Part shown: in pieces, positions 47,501-60,100 of the stretch
Layout: every line of letters starts with the position of its first letter
Position numbering within the stretch: the stretch's first letter is position 1
From: Canna indica
Taxonomy: Eukaryota > Streptophyta > Magnoliopsida > Zingiberales > Cannaceae
Assembly: GCA_034359265.1 (NCBI GenBank)
Contig: CP136898.1
Coordinates: 42,431,501 to 42,495,500, forward strand
Direction: 5' to 3'
DNA length: 64,000 nucleotides
The notes under the pieces: generated by a model
What the model saw: the letters and a program-made list of their open reading frames with translations, nothing else
The model's database searches: none
What the model was told of the DNA's origin: nothing
Translations under genes and position numbers: made by a program

Positions 47501-47899
47501 ATTCCGTAGTCCCCCTCCGCAAGGGACATAGACGCGACTGCCTTTGGCATAGAGCAGCCCATCCTAAACCCAGTACCGACCTCCTCACTGTTCCTTCCCT
47601 CTTGAACTTATGAGATTAACCTCTGATAGGTAGAGTCTTAGGCAGCCAACTCCTTGAGGATGTCAAGGAATCCAAACTCTAGTTGAGTTACCTTAGCCAC
47701 AGTCGATGTTGCTTTCCGGCTTAGGGCATCAGCCACCTGGTTGTGCCGCCCTGGTTTATGCTCTCACTCAAACTCATATTCAGCAAAATATTCCTGTCAT
47801 CTAGCTTGTCTCGGACTCAGTTTATTCTCTGTTTTGAAGAAGGTGTTCGCCACATTATCAGTCTTAACAACAAACGTTGGGACAGATAGACTTGCCAAA

Positions 47900-48850
47900 C
47901 TCTAAGGCAGTATACAACGGCTAACATTTCTTTCTAATGTATCGAATATCTTTGCTCTGCAGGTTGAGTTTCCAGCTTTCAAAAGCAACGGGTTCCCATC
48001 CTGTACAAGCACAACACCAGCGGCTTTATCGGATGCATCCATATGCACCGCAAATGACCTTCCAAAATCTGGTAACTTAAGTACTGGTTCAGATACAATT
48101 TTGCTTTTGATCCCTTCAAAAGCTCGCTGACAAACTTCCTGTAATAATTCGCCAAGCCAAGGCAGCTTCGCAGTTCTCCCACTGAAGTTGGCATTGGCCA
48201 ATCTTCTATTGCCTTCACTTTCTGGGGTCCATCTGAACAATTCCGTTGTCCACAATGTGTCCAAGAAATTTGATCTAACGGGCACAGAATTCACACTTTC
48301 TCTCTTTACACATAGCTGGTGTTCTCTCAACCTTTCAAACACCAATCTTAGATGCTCTAAATGCTCACTCAAAGATGCACTCTAAATAACAATGTCATCA
48401 AGATACACCATAACAAATTTGTCTATCGTATCATCAAAAACATTGTTCATTAAGTTACAAAATGTTGTTGGAGCATTGGTCAAGCCAAACGGCATGACCA
48501 TAAATTTATATGAGTCGTAGCGCGTCATAATAGTGGTTTTTGGCTCGTCTCCTTCAGCAATACGGACTTGCCAATAGCCCGAACGCAGGTCCAATTTTGT
48601 AAAGCAAGTGGCGCTGCTAAGTTTGTCAAATAGATCGGCGACTAGTGGGACTGAATATTTGTTTTTGATAGTAATTTTGTTCAGCCCACGGTAGTCGACG
48701 CATAGCCGCAGTGTGTCATCTTGCTTCTGTTGGAACAGAACAGACGCACCAAAGGGGGCCTTTGAAGGCTGAATTTTTCCACCATCCAGGAGCTCTGCCA
48801 ATTGCTTCCGAAGTTCCACTAACTGCCGTGAAGACATTCGGTACACCGCC
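47900..48850 (-). pseudogene. Reverse transcriptase and RNase H of the decayed chromovirus
   Basis: RT is open from 48846 to 48382 with LRLCVDYRGLNKITIKN, MPFGLTNAPTTFCNLMN and an intact active site VYLDDIVI, then a stop. RNase H follows in shifted frames (48372-47902; [19 protein letters not shown]). One of the few domains in this element whose catalytic residues are still all present. Confidence 0.88.
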
Positions 48851-49697
48851 TTAGCAGGAGACCGCGTACAGGGAGAAGAGAGAGAAGATCAATCTGATGG
48901 TCCACCTCTCTCCTCGATGGAAGACCTGCCGGCAATTCAACAGGCATTATGTCCTGAAATTTTTCCAAGATGTCCAAAACACTGTTTGGGAGTGCAGCAG
49001 CAGCGTTGTTTTCAGGTTCCTCCTGCTTCTTAGATGGCAGCCAGGAACGTCGGCCGGCCCTTCTTCCAGCCCTTGGCCATTTGCATGGCCATGGCCGAGA
49101 CACATTCAGCGGGCGCTCCGCTCGCCCAGTTGCGTCCGTTGTAGCCCTATACGTAAGGCTGGGAGGGGTTTGATATATCATCGATCCAGCCAAGTGGGGA
49201 ATAACTGAGGCACCTACATTCACTAAGAAATTGTTGCCTAATAAAAAATCAAAGTCATCCAATGGAATGACTATAAAGTCAATTGTTCCTCTCCACTGTT
49301 CGACTTGTATCCGGCTTGCCTTGGCAATGCCAAGGATTGGGCGGCTGTTTGAATTTACAGCCTTGATCCGGGTAGAGTGCGGCTGCACCTTCAAATGCAA
49401 GCAGTCCACCATGCGATCGGAGATGAAGTTATGCGTGGCTCCAGTGTCCACTATCGCCTTCGTCTGTTGTCCGTTCACTAGTACACAAACATAGGTTAAG
49501 CCGTCATTCTGGGATTTCTTCCACGCCCAAGGCCTGAAGTGGCGCCAAACGGGTAAGACTCTCATCAGAAGCAGAGTCGTCCCCATTCGCCAAGGCAGTG
49601 AGCTTTTCCCGTTTTGGGGAGTCACGGGCACGATGTGGCCCGTTGCATATGAAGCATCCAGCATGCGTCTTAGGGTCTTCCTTGGGTGGTCTGTCAT
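48850..49697 (-). pseudogene. Aspartic protease of the decayed chromovirus
   Basis: Retropepsin-like domain: VCVLVNGQQTKAIVDTGATH with the catalytic Asp in DTGA, and FDFLLGNNFLVNVGA at the fold end. It lies between the gag zinc knuckle and RT, as expected. The upstream link to gag is frame-shifted. Confidence 0.8.
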
Positions 49698-50495
49698 CCG
49701 CTTTTGCCTTCCCCTTGTCGTGGGTCCGCTGCTTCAATGTCGTCTCGCCTGCTGCCTTGGCCGGCTTAGGGGGCTTCTCCACAATGCGCCCCTTGTGTGT
49801 AGTGCCATCGTCTCATGGCGTGGCACGCAGGTCCAGCAATGCCTCCATGCATAGGTCAAGTTGAGCCTAAGGCTATAAGTCGCACAGAAAATTGAAGATT
49901 TTGTCTGATTCTGACATATCATGAACCCGTAGTACTAATGATCGAAAGTTCGTCTAGGAACTTCCCGCGGCATCCAGAAAGAGTTGCCAGGCAAGAATTG
50001 TCGCCGCAATTCTGCCTTGAGCGAGTCCCGGTCCTCCACTTTGGGACAGTCGCCTTAGTTCATTTCCGCTTCACGGGTCCTCCACCAAAGGTTGGCGTCT
50101 CCTGCCATGTACATGATGGCCATCATCACTTGTTCACTACGATCGATATGGATAGCGTCAAAATAGTGCTCCATGTCGTAGATGAAATTCTCCACTTCGC
50201 GAGAATCTCTATTGCCTGAAAAGGGCTTTGGCTCCAGGAATTTGAGTTTGTTCCTAGAGTGTTCATTGGTCTCGGTTCTGTCTGTATTGTTGCACAGAAT
50301 CACAAGTACCGTTCTTTGATCAGCAACAGTGGCTTTCAACTTGGCCTAGCTGATCAGTACTTCCGCCAATCGTGCCTTCTGCTTGGACACTTCATTGGCG
50401 AGCGACCTAACCATCTTTGTCAGAGTGCCATCAAGGTCGGAGCCTTCATCGATCATTGCCTCAAGGGTCGCCATGTGTTCTCTTAACGTGTCCAT
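49500..50495 (-). pseudogene. gag: Gag of the decayed chromovirus
   Basis: Start at ATG 50495 (MDTLREHMATLEAMIDEGSD), stop near 50346, then the gag core (50339-50055: PFSGNRDSREVENFIYDMEH, then GDANLWW) and a Lys-rich tail with a zinc knuckle (49656-49618). The knuckle reads C-x2-C-x3-H-x4-S: the last ligand cysteine is Ser. Nucleic-acid packaging would be impaired. Confidence 0.75.
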
Positions 50496-50598
50496 TCTTA
50501 GCATCAAACAAAGAGTGCTAATCTACTGATCTTCAAGAGAGGAGAAAATGACATTGCTGACTGCCACCAAATTTTACTCCGATTTTGAGCCTAACCTG

Positions 50599-50610
50599 GC
50601 TCTAATACCA
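50599..50610 (-). other. tRNA-iMet-type primer site with one change
   Basis: Minus strand TGGTATTAGAGC, one C-to-T change from TGGTATCAGAGC, two bases inside the 5' LTR. Confidence 0.75.
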
Positions 50611-50612
50611 AT

Positions 50613-51584
50613 TGTTACGAGGTTGAACTTGTGCCCGAAATTTTTCACTATTTCAACCGAGTGATGGCGCTCATCAGTGCTTCAAACTATCAACCAGCCT
50701 ATGCGCTCATCAGTGCTTCAAACTTGTGCCCGAAGGTTTGCTGCACACTTAAAGTGATGAAGTGCGGAATAGAAGACCGACAGAATTAACAGTCGCGTAG
50801 ATGAAGATGATGGAGCAACACAAGGCATTCTCACACACTTACACTTGCTTTATTAATGTAATGTTACAAGATACAAAACCCACTTACACTTGCTCACACA
50901 CTCACAGTGGTTGCCTCCAGAACACCAAGTAACAAGTCACCAAACATCTAGCAACCTTGCCTCTGTGGCCGACCCCTTCAATTTATAGGGTCTTGGCCGA
51001 CCACAACAAGGATCTTGACCACCCAGAACATGGCCAGGGTTGATTTCGGTCAGCCATCCAAGGGGTGGCAGTTTGCTTGACTCCAACCTGCCGACCAACT
51101 GCCAATGGAGTCTAAGTCTGTCTGCCTCGCATAGGACCCGATCTGGCCATGTCCAGGTCTCGACAAAGTCATTTGTACCAACCACATGATTGAGTGCATC
51201 TGCCAAGTGTGTGCCCATGAGGCTAGTGTGCGGGGAAGAGGCGAGGCCACGCCCACTGCGGCCCAATCGCTGCCCGCCGCGGCTGCTGCCTAGTCTGCCC
51301 ACTCCCATGTTCATGTGTGAGCATTCTGCTCAGCGTCCGTCCAAGCCAACATTTGTCTCGGCCCACGGTCGTATCATGGTAGCATGTATATAGCTCCCCA
51401 TCAACAATGTTCCAGTTTCATTAGCCCAGCTTGTGCCTCCGCGCACACAAGCCAATCTGTCACCACGCACCGTGCATGGCGCACTGCTTTTCAATGTCTG
51501 CCCCGTGCCATTGCGCACACGAGGAACAGCGCAGGCCCGAGGCAAGCCACGCGCTGAAATGCCACAAAATCTAAGGGTGTAACA
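50613..51584 (-). repeat. 5' LTR of the decayed chromovirus
   Basis: 972 bp, TGTTACGAGG to GTGTAACA. It includes a short local duplication near 50660-50730 (CAGTGCTTCAAACT twice). Confidence 0.8.
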
Positions 51585-51587
51585 AAC

Positions 51588-52798
51588 TGTGGCATTTCAG
51601 CTCGGCGCTTGGCGTGCCACGAGCTTGCGCAGAGCAGCATGGTTGCTGGACCGAGGAGCAACAAGTGTGTTCACACTTGGCAAGGACCTTGCCCTCCATG
51701 ATACGGACATGGCGAGGGATTGGCGGGGCATCGACGGAGCGATGGCCTATGCGGAGGACTGTCCATGTGCCCCCATGGCAGAGCAGCAGATGAACCACGT
51801 GCACAACGCAGGGCTTGGCGCTACGAAGGCCCGCCATGGCGGGAGCGTGGCGGAGTGAAGTGTCGCCTTGACTTGGACTTGGCAGAGTAGTACCTCATGT
51901 GTGCTATGGCACGAGGCAGACATTGCGGAGCAGTGCGCCATGCACGGTGCGTGGCGATGGATTAGCTTGTGTGCGCAGAGGCACATGCTGGGCTAATGAA
52001 GCTAGAACATTGTTGATGCGGAGCTATGTACATGCTGCCATGATACGGGCGTGGGTCGAGACAAATGTTGACTTGGACGGACGCGGAGCAAAATGCTCAC
52101 ACATGAACTTGGGAGTGAGCAGACTAGACGGCAGCGGCGACGGGCCTTGATTGGGCCACAGCGGGTGTGGCCGCGCCTCTACCCCGCGCACTGGCCTAAT
52201 GACCATACACTTGGGGGATGCACTCTATCATATGGCTGGCGCACATGACTTGGTCGAGACTTCGACATAGCCAGATCGGGTCCTATGCTAGGCACAACCA
52301 AACATAGACTCGTATTGGTGGCAGTTTGGCAAGTTGAAGTCAAGCAAACTACCACCCCTTGAATGGCTAGCCGAGATCAGCCCTGGCCATGTGTTGGGCG
52401 GCCAAGATCCTTGTTGTGGTTAGCAAAGACCCTTTGAAGGGGTCGGCCACAGAGACAAGGTTGCTAGATGTTTGGTAACTTGTAAGTTGGTGTTCGGATG
52501 TACACTGCTATAGGCGACCACTGTGAATGTGTGAGCAAGTGTAAGTGGGTTTTTGTATCTTTAACATTACATTAATGAAGCAAGTGATTTTCCCATGAGA
52601 ATGCCTTGTGTTGCTCCATCTTCATCTACACTTTCGTGAATTCTATCGATCTTCTGTTCTGCACTTCATCCCTTTAAGTGTGCAGCGAACCCCAGTGCGT
52701 CGGAGCGCATAGGCTGGCTAATAGTTTGAAGCACTGATCAGCGTCATCACTCAGTTGAAACCGTGAAAAATTTCGGGCCCAAGTTCAACCCCGTGACA
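51588..52798 (+). repeat. Third LTR in inverted orientation, abutting the 5' LTR
   Basis: Reverse-complement relative of the two LTRs. It starts at TGTGGCATTTCAG, about 17 bp short of a full LTR start, and ends at CCCGTGACA. With 50613-51584 it forms a head-to-head palindrome with almost no spacer. No internal domain follows to the right. Confidence 0.8.
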
Positions 52799-53200
52799 AA
52801 AGACTCAATGGAGCACGTGAGCAATCCTTTCCCGGCACAATTGCAACTCCAAGTGTCCACTTATGATCTATTTAACCGCTCATAAGATGGGAGCAACTAA
52901 GCACTAATAGTACCTCGATATCTACTTTGCCCCACCATCATTGTTTGAATCATCCCCACAAATCTACAAAGTATTCACGTTGTTCTCAATCATAATTTGC
53001 TTTATTTTTTCTTCATGCAAAATTCAAATTTCAAAAAAGGACACCAAACCACAAAAAAAAAGATTTGAGATTTTTTATCTAAATTTCAGGAATGAAAACT
53101 TTCTTTCAACTTAAAATTTTTAAATTGATGTGTTAAATCAAATTGCTCTAAGCTGAATATTTATATTATTTTGATATATATTTATATATACATTACAGGG
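52799..53200. other. AT-rich stretch, nothing recognised
   Basis: Between the inverted LTR and the SINE. No ORF or repeat family seen. Confidence 0.4.
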
Positions 53201-53356
53201 GGTGGCTTGGTGTAACGGTAAAGTTACCCCCTTTCGACTTGGAGGTCATGGGTTCGAGTCAAGAAAACAACCTCTTTGCAAAAAGCTTGCAGTGCGTACA
53301 TCAATCCTCCCTAGAGCACACGAAAGTGGAATTGCTTTGTGCACTGGATCACCCTT
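53199..53356 (+). mobile_element. Au-type SINE
   Basis: tRNA-derived head GGTGGCTTGGTGTAACGGT (A-box region) and GGTTCGAGTC (B box, 53251-53260), followed by the Au-like body ending GTGCACTGGATCACCCTT. This matches the plant Au SINE plan. It lacks a proper anticodon arm, so it is not a tRNA gene. RNA polymerase III promoter elements are intact in outline. Confidence 0.8.
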
Positions 53357-53622
53357 GTAGCTTAATACAAATAATTTACGAAGCAGTTATATAAGTATTA
53401 TAATGAAAATTATATCTACAAGTATTTAACTAATTTCAATACAAAATTAAAAAATCATTATTTTTTACTTGCTTGTGTATCACATGAGCCACAAATTAAT
53501 ATATTTGGTTAGCACTTACCATGAATTAACTTCTCACGTGTACTTCATGAAAAGTATAAAAAAAATATTTAGTTGGCTAGAAGTTAATTTACAAGAAATG
53601 CAATCTCCCATTAATTAATTTA
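53357..53622. other. AT-rich gap between SINE and TIR element
   Basis: No feature recognised. Confidence 0.4.
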
Positions 53623-54645
53623 GAAATTTCCCAAAATCGGATTTTGGGAGAGAGAAATTCCCAGATCCGATTTTTGAGGATCAAATTCTCAAAATCAGTA
53701 CCTAATGGATTGGATACTCATTTTACCCCTAGGCCATGGTCAAAAATTAAAATATATATATATATAAAATATAAAAAATAATTTAAATTTATAAAATATT
53801 TTTTATGATAAAAATAAGATATTAGAGTACAAAAAATATATTTTCAAACTCTCTAGTGCATTAAAGACTTTTGCATAAAGTTTATAAATTTAAATTAAAA
53901 ATTATAAAATACTTTGGTGTAAAATATTTTTTTGGATCATAGTACATATTTTGTATCATTAAAAAATTATTTCATAAATTCAAATATTTTTTTAAAAAAT
54001 TATGAAGCTATTATAGACTTTGCATAAAAGTCTCTAATGAGTTAGAGACTATTGTTTATAATAATTTTTTAATTATAAAAAACAAAATTTAATTCACAAA
54101 AATTATATATGTAATATAAAAGATGTGCTAGAGTCTATCAAAATATTTTGGACAAAAAATATTTCAATATTTTTATTTTAAATTTAATTTTATATACTTT
54201 GGGCAAAAGTCTCTAGTGTATTAGAGACTTTTGCCCAAAGTCTATAATAGCTTTATAATCCAAAAACAAATAATTAATGAATTTTTTTTTCAAAATACAA
54301 AAGATGTGCTGTGGTTAAAAAAAAATATTTCAACATATTTCATAATTTTTAATTTAAATTTAAATTTATAGACTTTGTGTAAAAGTCTCTAATGAATTAA
54401 AGAATTTGAAAAAAAAAATTAGACTCTAACACCTCATTTTTATTATAAAGTTTCTTTTATAAATTAAAATTATTTTTTAATATTTTTTATATATATTTTT
54501 AATTTTTAACCAAAGTCTCTATTAGAGACTTTAGCAATGGGTAAAATGGGTATCAAATCCACTAGGTTTCGGTTTTGGGAATTTTGACTCCCAAAATCCG
54601 GATCTGAGAATTTCCCTCTCCCAAAATCCGGTTTCGAAAAATTCC
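53623..54645. mobile_element. Non-autonomous TIR element, about 1.0 kb
   Basis: Terminal inverted repeats of about 115 bp (53623-53740 and 54530-54645) share GGATTTTGGGAGAG and AGATCCG. The flanks share ATTAATTTA, a possible 9-bp TSD as in Mutator-like elements, though placed a few bases off on the right. The AT-rich interior has repeated AGAGACTTTTGC motifs and a perfect hairpin, and no ORF. Confidence 0.65.
54196..54241. repeat. Perfect hairpin with 20-bp arms
   Basis: ACTTTGGGCAAAAGTCTCTA, a 6-base loop GTGTAT, then the exact reverse complement. Diverged relatives of the arm occur at about 53860, 54015 and 54365 in the same element. Confidence 0.85.
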
Positions 54646-55130
54646 TATAATTAATTTACTACAACATATTTGGTTGACATTGGTACTTCTGAGAAAGTAA
54701 ACATTTATTTGTAATATAAATAAATTAATATATATATATTTTAAAAATTATTCTAACGTCTACACAATTATAAAAAAAACATTATATTTTATATAATAAA
54801 CAAATTTATAAAATAATATTATATAAGCTATTATAAATTCAATACTATAAAAAGGATAAATTATGTTTTATATAATTAAAAATATAAAATAAATAATATT
54901 ATATAAACTGTTATTTACTATAATACATAGTTATCATAAAAAAAAAACTTTTTATTTACAAATGTATTTTTACCTAGGAGGTAAAAATATTTTTTTACAT
55001 AAAAATAACATTAAGTGCAACTTACCTAGGGGGTCTTGTGATTTGCAAGGAAGTTATATGCATTTCCCCTACTTCTTGCCAACCAAATAAGATAAGAAAA
55101 TTTTACTTCCTAAAAAATAGAACTTTTCAC
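54646..55130. other. AT-rich stretch, no gene
   Basis: Long A/T runs. The last eight bases (CTTTTCAC) are the left TSD of the outer transposon. Confidence 0.4.
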
Positions 55131-55437
55131 TAGGGATGACAATAGTTCGATTAACCATATTTTTATCAATAACTGAAATCGAAACTGTCTACAAAATCGA
55201 TATCCAAAATCCGAAACCGAAAATAAAAATGATCGATTTCTAATGTTTGCTATTTGCAACCAAAACCGTTTAACCGTGAGATATCCGACTCTACTGTTAA
55301 CCAAACTATCTTAAACATATCAAATAAATGTGGTTAACCAATTATTGAAGGTTAATCGTTACTAAAGAAACCAAACATTAGGGTCTGTTTGGTTAGCGAA
55401 ACCAAGTCTGTTTTCATGATTTCAGTTTTACTGAAAC

Positions 55438-56170
55438 CATGGTTTAAAATTTCGCCCGAAACGGTACGATCAGCCCGATATTTACCAGTTTTTCAGGTTT
55501 ACGGTATTCGATATACCCGGTATTTGAAAAAACTGGGTATATTGTGTATACCGGAATACCGCCATATACCGCCTGGTATGGGCGGTATATGGCTCGTACC
55601 GCCCGGTATGGGCGATACCGAGTGGTATCAAGCGGTAATGCCGTTGGCCACATGTTTCGGAATAATACCGCCCGGTTTGGGCGGTATATATCAAATACCG
55701 TCCGATATCGGATGGTATTACATGCATACCAAGCGGTATACCGCCCGGTATGATCAACAGTGACCCCAAACAACTATAGATCCGTTTGGGGTCGGGTTTG
55801 GGTTTTTTGGAGGCTATATAAAGCCCCCGTTGGGTACTGTTTGATATTGTATTAGGGTTTTTCACAGATACAAGAGAATCATTACATTAGAATTAATATA
55901 TGACGACATAAGCTCACAACCCAAAGGGTCTAAAAAACCCTAATACAATATCAAATGACTTTTAAACATTGTATTCATGTATTTGACATTTGAATATTAA
56001 TTTTAAGCATTTCTTCATCAATTATATGGTTATTGGAGATTTGAAGTTATTTCTTAAAAAAAAAAAAAAAACCCACCAATCTGCAATTTCCGTACCGATA
56101 CCGGTCGATGACCGAAATCGATACCGGTCGATGACCGAAATCGATACCGGTACCGAGATTTTAAACCATG
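55438..56170. mobile_element. hAT-type MITE with perfect 8-bp duplication
   Basis: TSD ACTGAAAC at 55430-55437 and 56171-56178, exact. TIR CATGGTTTAAAATTTCG against CATGGTTTAAAATCTCGG. The interior carries many self-complementary GGTATACCGCCCGGTAT-type blocks (55545-55755), a TATATAAAG motif near 55816 and a long hairpin. Confidence 0.8.
55840..55955. repeat. Hairpin with 23-bp perfect arms
   Basis: Arms 55840-55862 and 55933-55955 around GATATTGTATTAGGG, with a 70-base loop. It may be the inverted ends of a very small element inside the hAT MITE. Confidence 0.75.
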
Positions 56171-57132
56171 ACTGAAACCAAAACTGCTTACGAAAACGTG
56201 TTTGATTCAGTGTTTTTATGAAAAACGAAACCAATTTTCTTAATAAAAATGAAAACACCAGAACATTGTTTTCTGTAGTTTCGAGACTGTCGATTTCGTT
56301 ATCAAAATGCAGTGGCAACTTTGTAATTATAAATATATTTTTTATAAAATTAATTAATTTAAAAATAAATCAAAGTTTATCTAATTTTTAAAAATAAAAA
56401 TAAAAATCATCATGTTCAATTCAAACTATTATCTTAAATTACAAATTAATTAAACCAATTTATATCTAATTGACTCAAACCCAAATTTTAAATAACTCAA
56501 TTTTCTTAAAATTGATCTATTTATAATTTAATCAAAACTAATTTTAGACCATTTGACTTATTTTTTTTGAAATTTTATAATAATTATTAATTAATTTTTA
56601 TATCTAATTGAACAAAAAAAATATTAAATTACAAATAACTTAATTAATTAAATCATATAAATATTTTATAACCATATTAGTAAACATTTGATTTTGTAAA
56701 CTAACTTAACATTTAATTACTACTAAAAATGTTCAAGGAAAATTAATATTATTTTTTATAACCAAATAAATATTCACTGGTTTCAACTAACTAAAACTGA
56801 TGTTGTTTTCATTAACCAAACGTGTTTTCAGACAACTGAAAACTAGAAACCAAAACCAAATTTTCGAAACCAAGTTTTCACTTCCACTGAAACCAAACCA
56901 GAAAATAGTTTGCGCTAACCAAACAGCACCTTAGTAATTACATACATGCATATTACATAATAAATCTATAACTGATTTCGGTTACCGATTATCTACAAAT
57001 CGACAACCGAAACTGAATAACCAATAACTGAAACCGAATTAAACCATTTTTTTGAATTTATTACCAAAACCGAACCACAAAATCTCTATCTGAAACCGAA
57101 TTTTGAGATTCAATTATTCGATTAACCATAGT

Positions 57133-60100
57133 CAAGGTTGTCAAAGGCGCTCGCCTAGGCGCCTAGGCGCCTAGGCGTGCCAAGCGAGGCGCCATTTCAA
57201 TCATGCGCCTTGGCAGCGACTTCACCCCGGCGCACACCTTGGTTGTGCCTAGGGCTTTTTTTGAAGTCTAGGCGCACGCCTTATGCACCTAGGTGAAACC
57301 CTAGTTTTTTTCTTAAATGGAGAGACCACCACTTAATGTAATATTAAAAATAAAAATTAAAAAAGCATTTAGGGCTTCAGTCGTCCCCTTCCCTTTCACT
57401 ATCGTCCCTCTTTTCCTTCTTCTCTTTCACTTGCCCAGCAGCCAAGTGGCGCCCAATTTCCTTCAAGTAAGTTCTTTTATTTATTTTTTTCTTCTCTTCT
57501 TCTTCATTACTTCATTCTTCTTTTGAGCCGCCCTTCTCTTCTTCTTTTCAGCTGATGCCTTCCTTCATGTTAGTTATTTTCATTCTTAATCTATCATGCA
57601 TTGATTTTTCTGTTCATTACTTCATTCTTCTTCATTTTTTCAATCGATTATTGTCACTGCCCTTCTCTAATTTTTTCCTTGATTTTCCTTCATTTCCAGC
57701 CGACTATTATCACAGTTCTTGGTCTTCCTTCATTTTTCTTTTAGCTACTAGCATCTTCATTCAACATAAACTTCATTTAGCAATTAGCGAGCGGCATTAT
57801 AAAGAGTGGAAGTCGAACAATTAGCGAGCAGCATTATGAAGAGTGGAAGTCGAAGTGCAGCAAGTGCTTCAATTAGTTCCAGTTCAATAAAAAAGATTTC
57901 GGCTTGGAAATATAATGTTTTCAGAATCTAAATGATGCCAATGATGTAACATGCATATTTTGTGGGAAAGTTACAAATTGGGGTATCTATAGAGCAAAAC
58001 AACATCAAATTGGTGGTAATAGGAATGCAAAGAAGTGTTCTCAAATGTCCTCAACATGTCAGATTACAAGAATATGAACAAGAAAAAGCAAGAAAAAATT
58101 AATTATGACAAGTTACCGGACTTTGATGATATGGATGAGATAATGGAAGCTTAAGAATCCTTTGGAAATAAATGAACAAGAGAGCATGTCAAATTAACAA
58201 AGGCAAGAGCATAGTACATTTGGTGCTACACCCAAAGAAAGCCAAGGGAAAAGGTCCAATGGATTCTTTTATCTATCAAAAGCCTGAAATTGTTGTTGAG
58301 CTTCAAAAGCAAGGAAGGTTGAAGCAAACAAAGGTTGACGAGAAGTGGGATAAGGAAAGAAGAGTTGTAGCTATTTAGTACATTGCTAGATTCTTGTACC
58401 AAGCTGGTGTCACTTTCAAGTTTCAATGTTACTCAGCTGGATTCTTTTAAATGTGCAATTGAAGCTATTGGACAATATGGTCCAAATTTAAAGCCCCCTA
58501 GCTACCATGAAGGGAGTTACATGCTTGAAGAAAGAAGTTTTCCTTACACATGACATGTTAAAGAATCATAAGGATATGTGGGTGAAACATGAGTGTTCAA
58601 TCATGGTTGGACTAGTAGAACAGGCAAGAGCATCATTAATTTTTTGATTAATTGTTTTGCTGGAAATATGTTTGTCAAATCTATTAATGCATCTTCATAT
58701 TCACTAGTTAGTGAGAAGACATTTGAGTTACTTGATGAATTTGTGGAATATGTGGGAGAAGCTAATATTGTGCAAACTTATTTCAAGTTGGCTAGAAGCT
58801 ACAAGGCCAAACTTATATTGGACACCATGTGCTGCACATTGTATCAATCTCATCATCTCATGTTGGAAGACATTGGCAAAATACCTTTAGTTTCAAGAAC
58901 CTTAGAAAGGGCCATAGCTTTGATAAGTGTGTTGAATTTGATGAGATTCACAAATCAAGCAAATCTTGTTAGAGCTAGAAACCAGATTTTGCACATGCTG
59001 TCTCACACTAAAAAGTGTCCACAAGCACAAGAATTAATTAAGGGCTATGTTCATCTCAAAAGAATGAGCTTCTAGCAAGTGGGCAAAAGAGGCAAAGGGG
59101 AAGGTTTTAGCTGAAACAGTGTTAATGCCTTTATTGTAGAATAATATTGTTTACATTCTTAAAGTGATGGGACCTCTTGTTCGAGTTCTTCGACTAGTTG
59201 ACAATGAATAGGAACCGGCTATGGGCTACATATATGAAGCCATGGATAGAATTCGATGTTGCTGGTCATTTTCTAAACCCCGTGTTTTTTAATGACAATC
59301 CAAATATAGAATTCGATTTAGAGAAAGCCTTTATGCTTGTATATCGGATCAGGATATACAAGTCAAGATTATTGATGGGTTGTCACGATACAAGAAGGGT
59401 TAAGGTCTTTTTGGTTTTAATCTGGCTGTCAAAACTAGAAAAACAAAGGCATCATGTGAAAAGAAAACTACTTTTCTCAATATAAGATGTAGTAAACATA
59501 TAGGTATTTGATTTTTAAAATATTTTTATGGCAGCTGAATGGTGGAGTTTGTATGGGAGAACTGCTCCTAATTTGCAAAAGTTGGCCATCAAGATTCTTA
59601 GCCTCACATGTAGTGCATCGGGATGTGAACACAACTCTAATTTTAGCATTTCTAAAACTTTTAGGATTACCAATTACTAGCATGGAATATTAAATGATCT
59701 AGTTTTATGTGGTTATAGATTCACACAAAGAGAAGGAACAAGCTTGAAACACAAAAGCTAAATGATCTAGTTTTTGTGAAGTACAATCAAGCACTCAAAG
59801 CTCGCTATGATTGCAAGGATGCCATGGATCCCATACCTTTGAAGGATATTGATGATAGCAATGAGTGGTTGATGGAAAAATTGAAAATGATGCAGTCTTT
59901 AGTGATGATGAAGGTGGCTTGACATGTGGTGTTATAGCTAGAGCAACTAGGGCTGGATTACCCACTAGATTCACTAGGAAACAAGCCAGGTCAGCTCTTG
60001 GAAAGTCAAGCTCTAGTGTTGGTAGTTCAAAAGGCTTGATAAGCGTGACTTTGAAGAGAGTGAGGCAGATTCAAACGAAACAAAAGATGATGTTGAAGGA

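Larger units (their letters stand above)
45042..51584 (-). mobile_element. Decayed Ty3 chromovirus, minus strand
   Basis: 3' LTR 45042-46195, 5' LTR 50613-51584, initiator-Met-type primer site 50599-50610 and a GGTGGGGGATGTC-like purine tract near 46196-46209. Internal order on the minus strand: gag, protease, RT, RNase H, integrase, chromodomain. No TSD is seen because the right LTR abuts an inverted third LTR. Many stops and frameshifts. Confidence 0.85.
55381..56930. mobile_element. PIF/Harbinger-like MITE with TTA duplication
   Basis: Inverted ends GGGTCTGTTTGGTTAGCG and (inverse) GGTGCTGTTTGGTTAGCG, flanked by TTA on both sides (55378-55380; 56931-56933). This is the 3-bp TSD expected of Harbinger. 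No transposase. It is itself interrupted at 55438-56170. Confidence 0.7.

Noticed and set aside
53199..53275. tRNA gene
   Set aside because: Box A and B-like sequences exist, but no anticodon arm or acceptor pairing; the downstream body identifies an Au-type SINE.
57133..57200. GCCTAGGCG repeats as a protein-binding CpG island or promoter
   Set aside because: They are the terminal and subterminal repeats of the hAT element; the TSD fixes the element edge.
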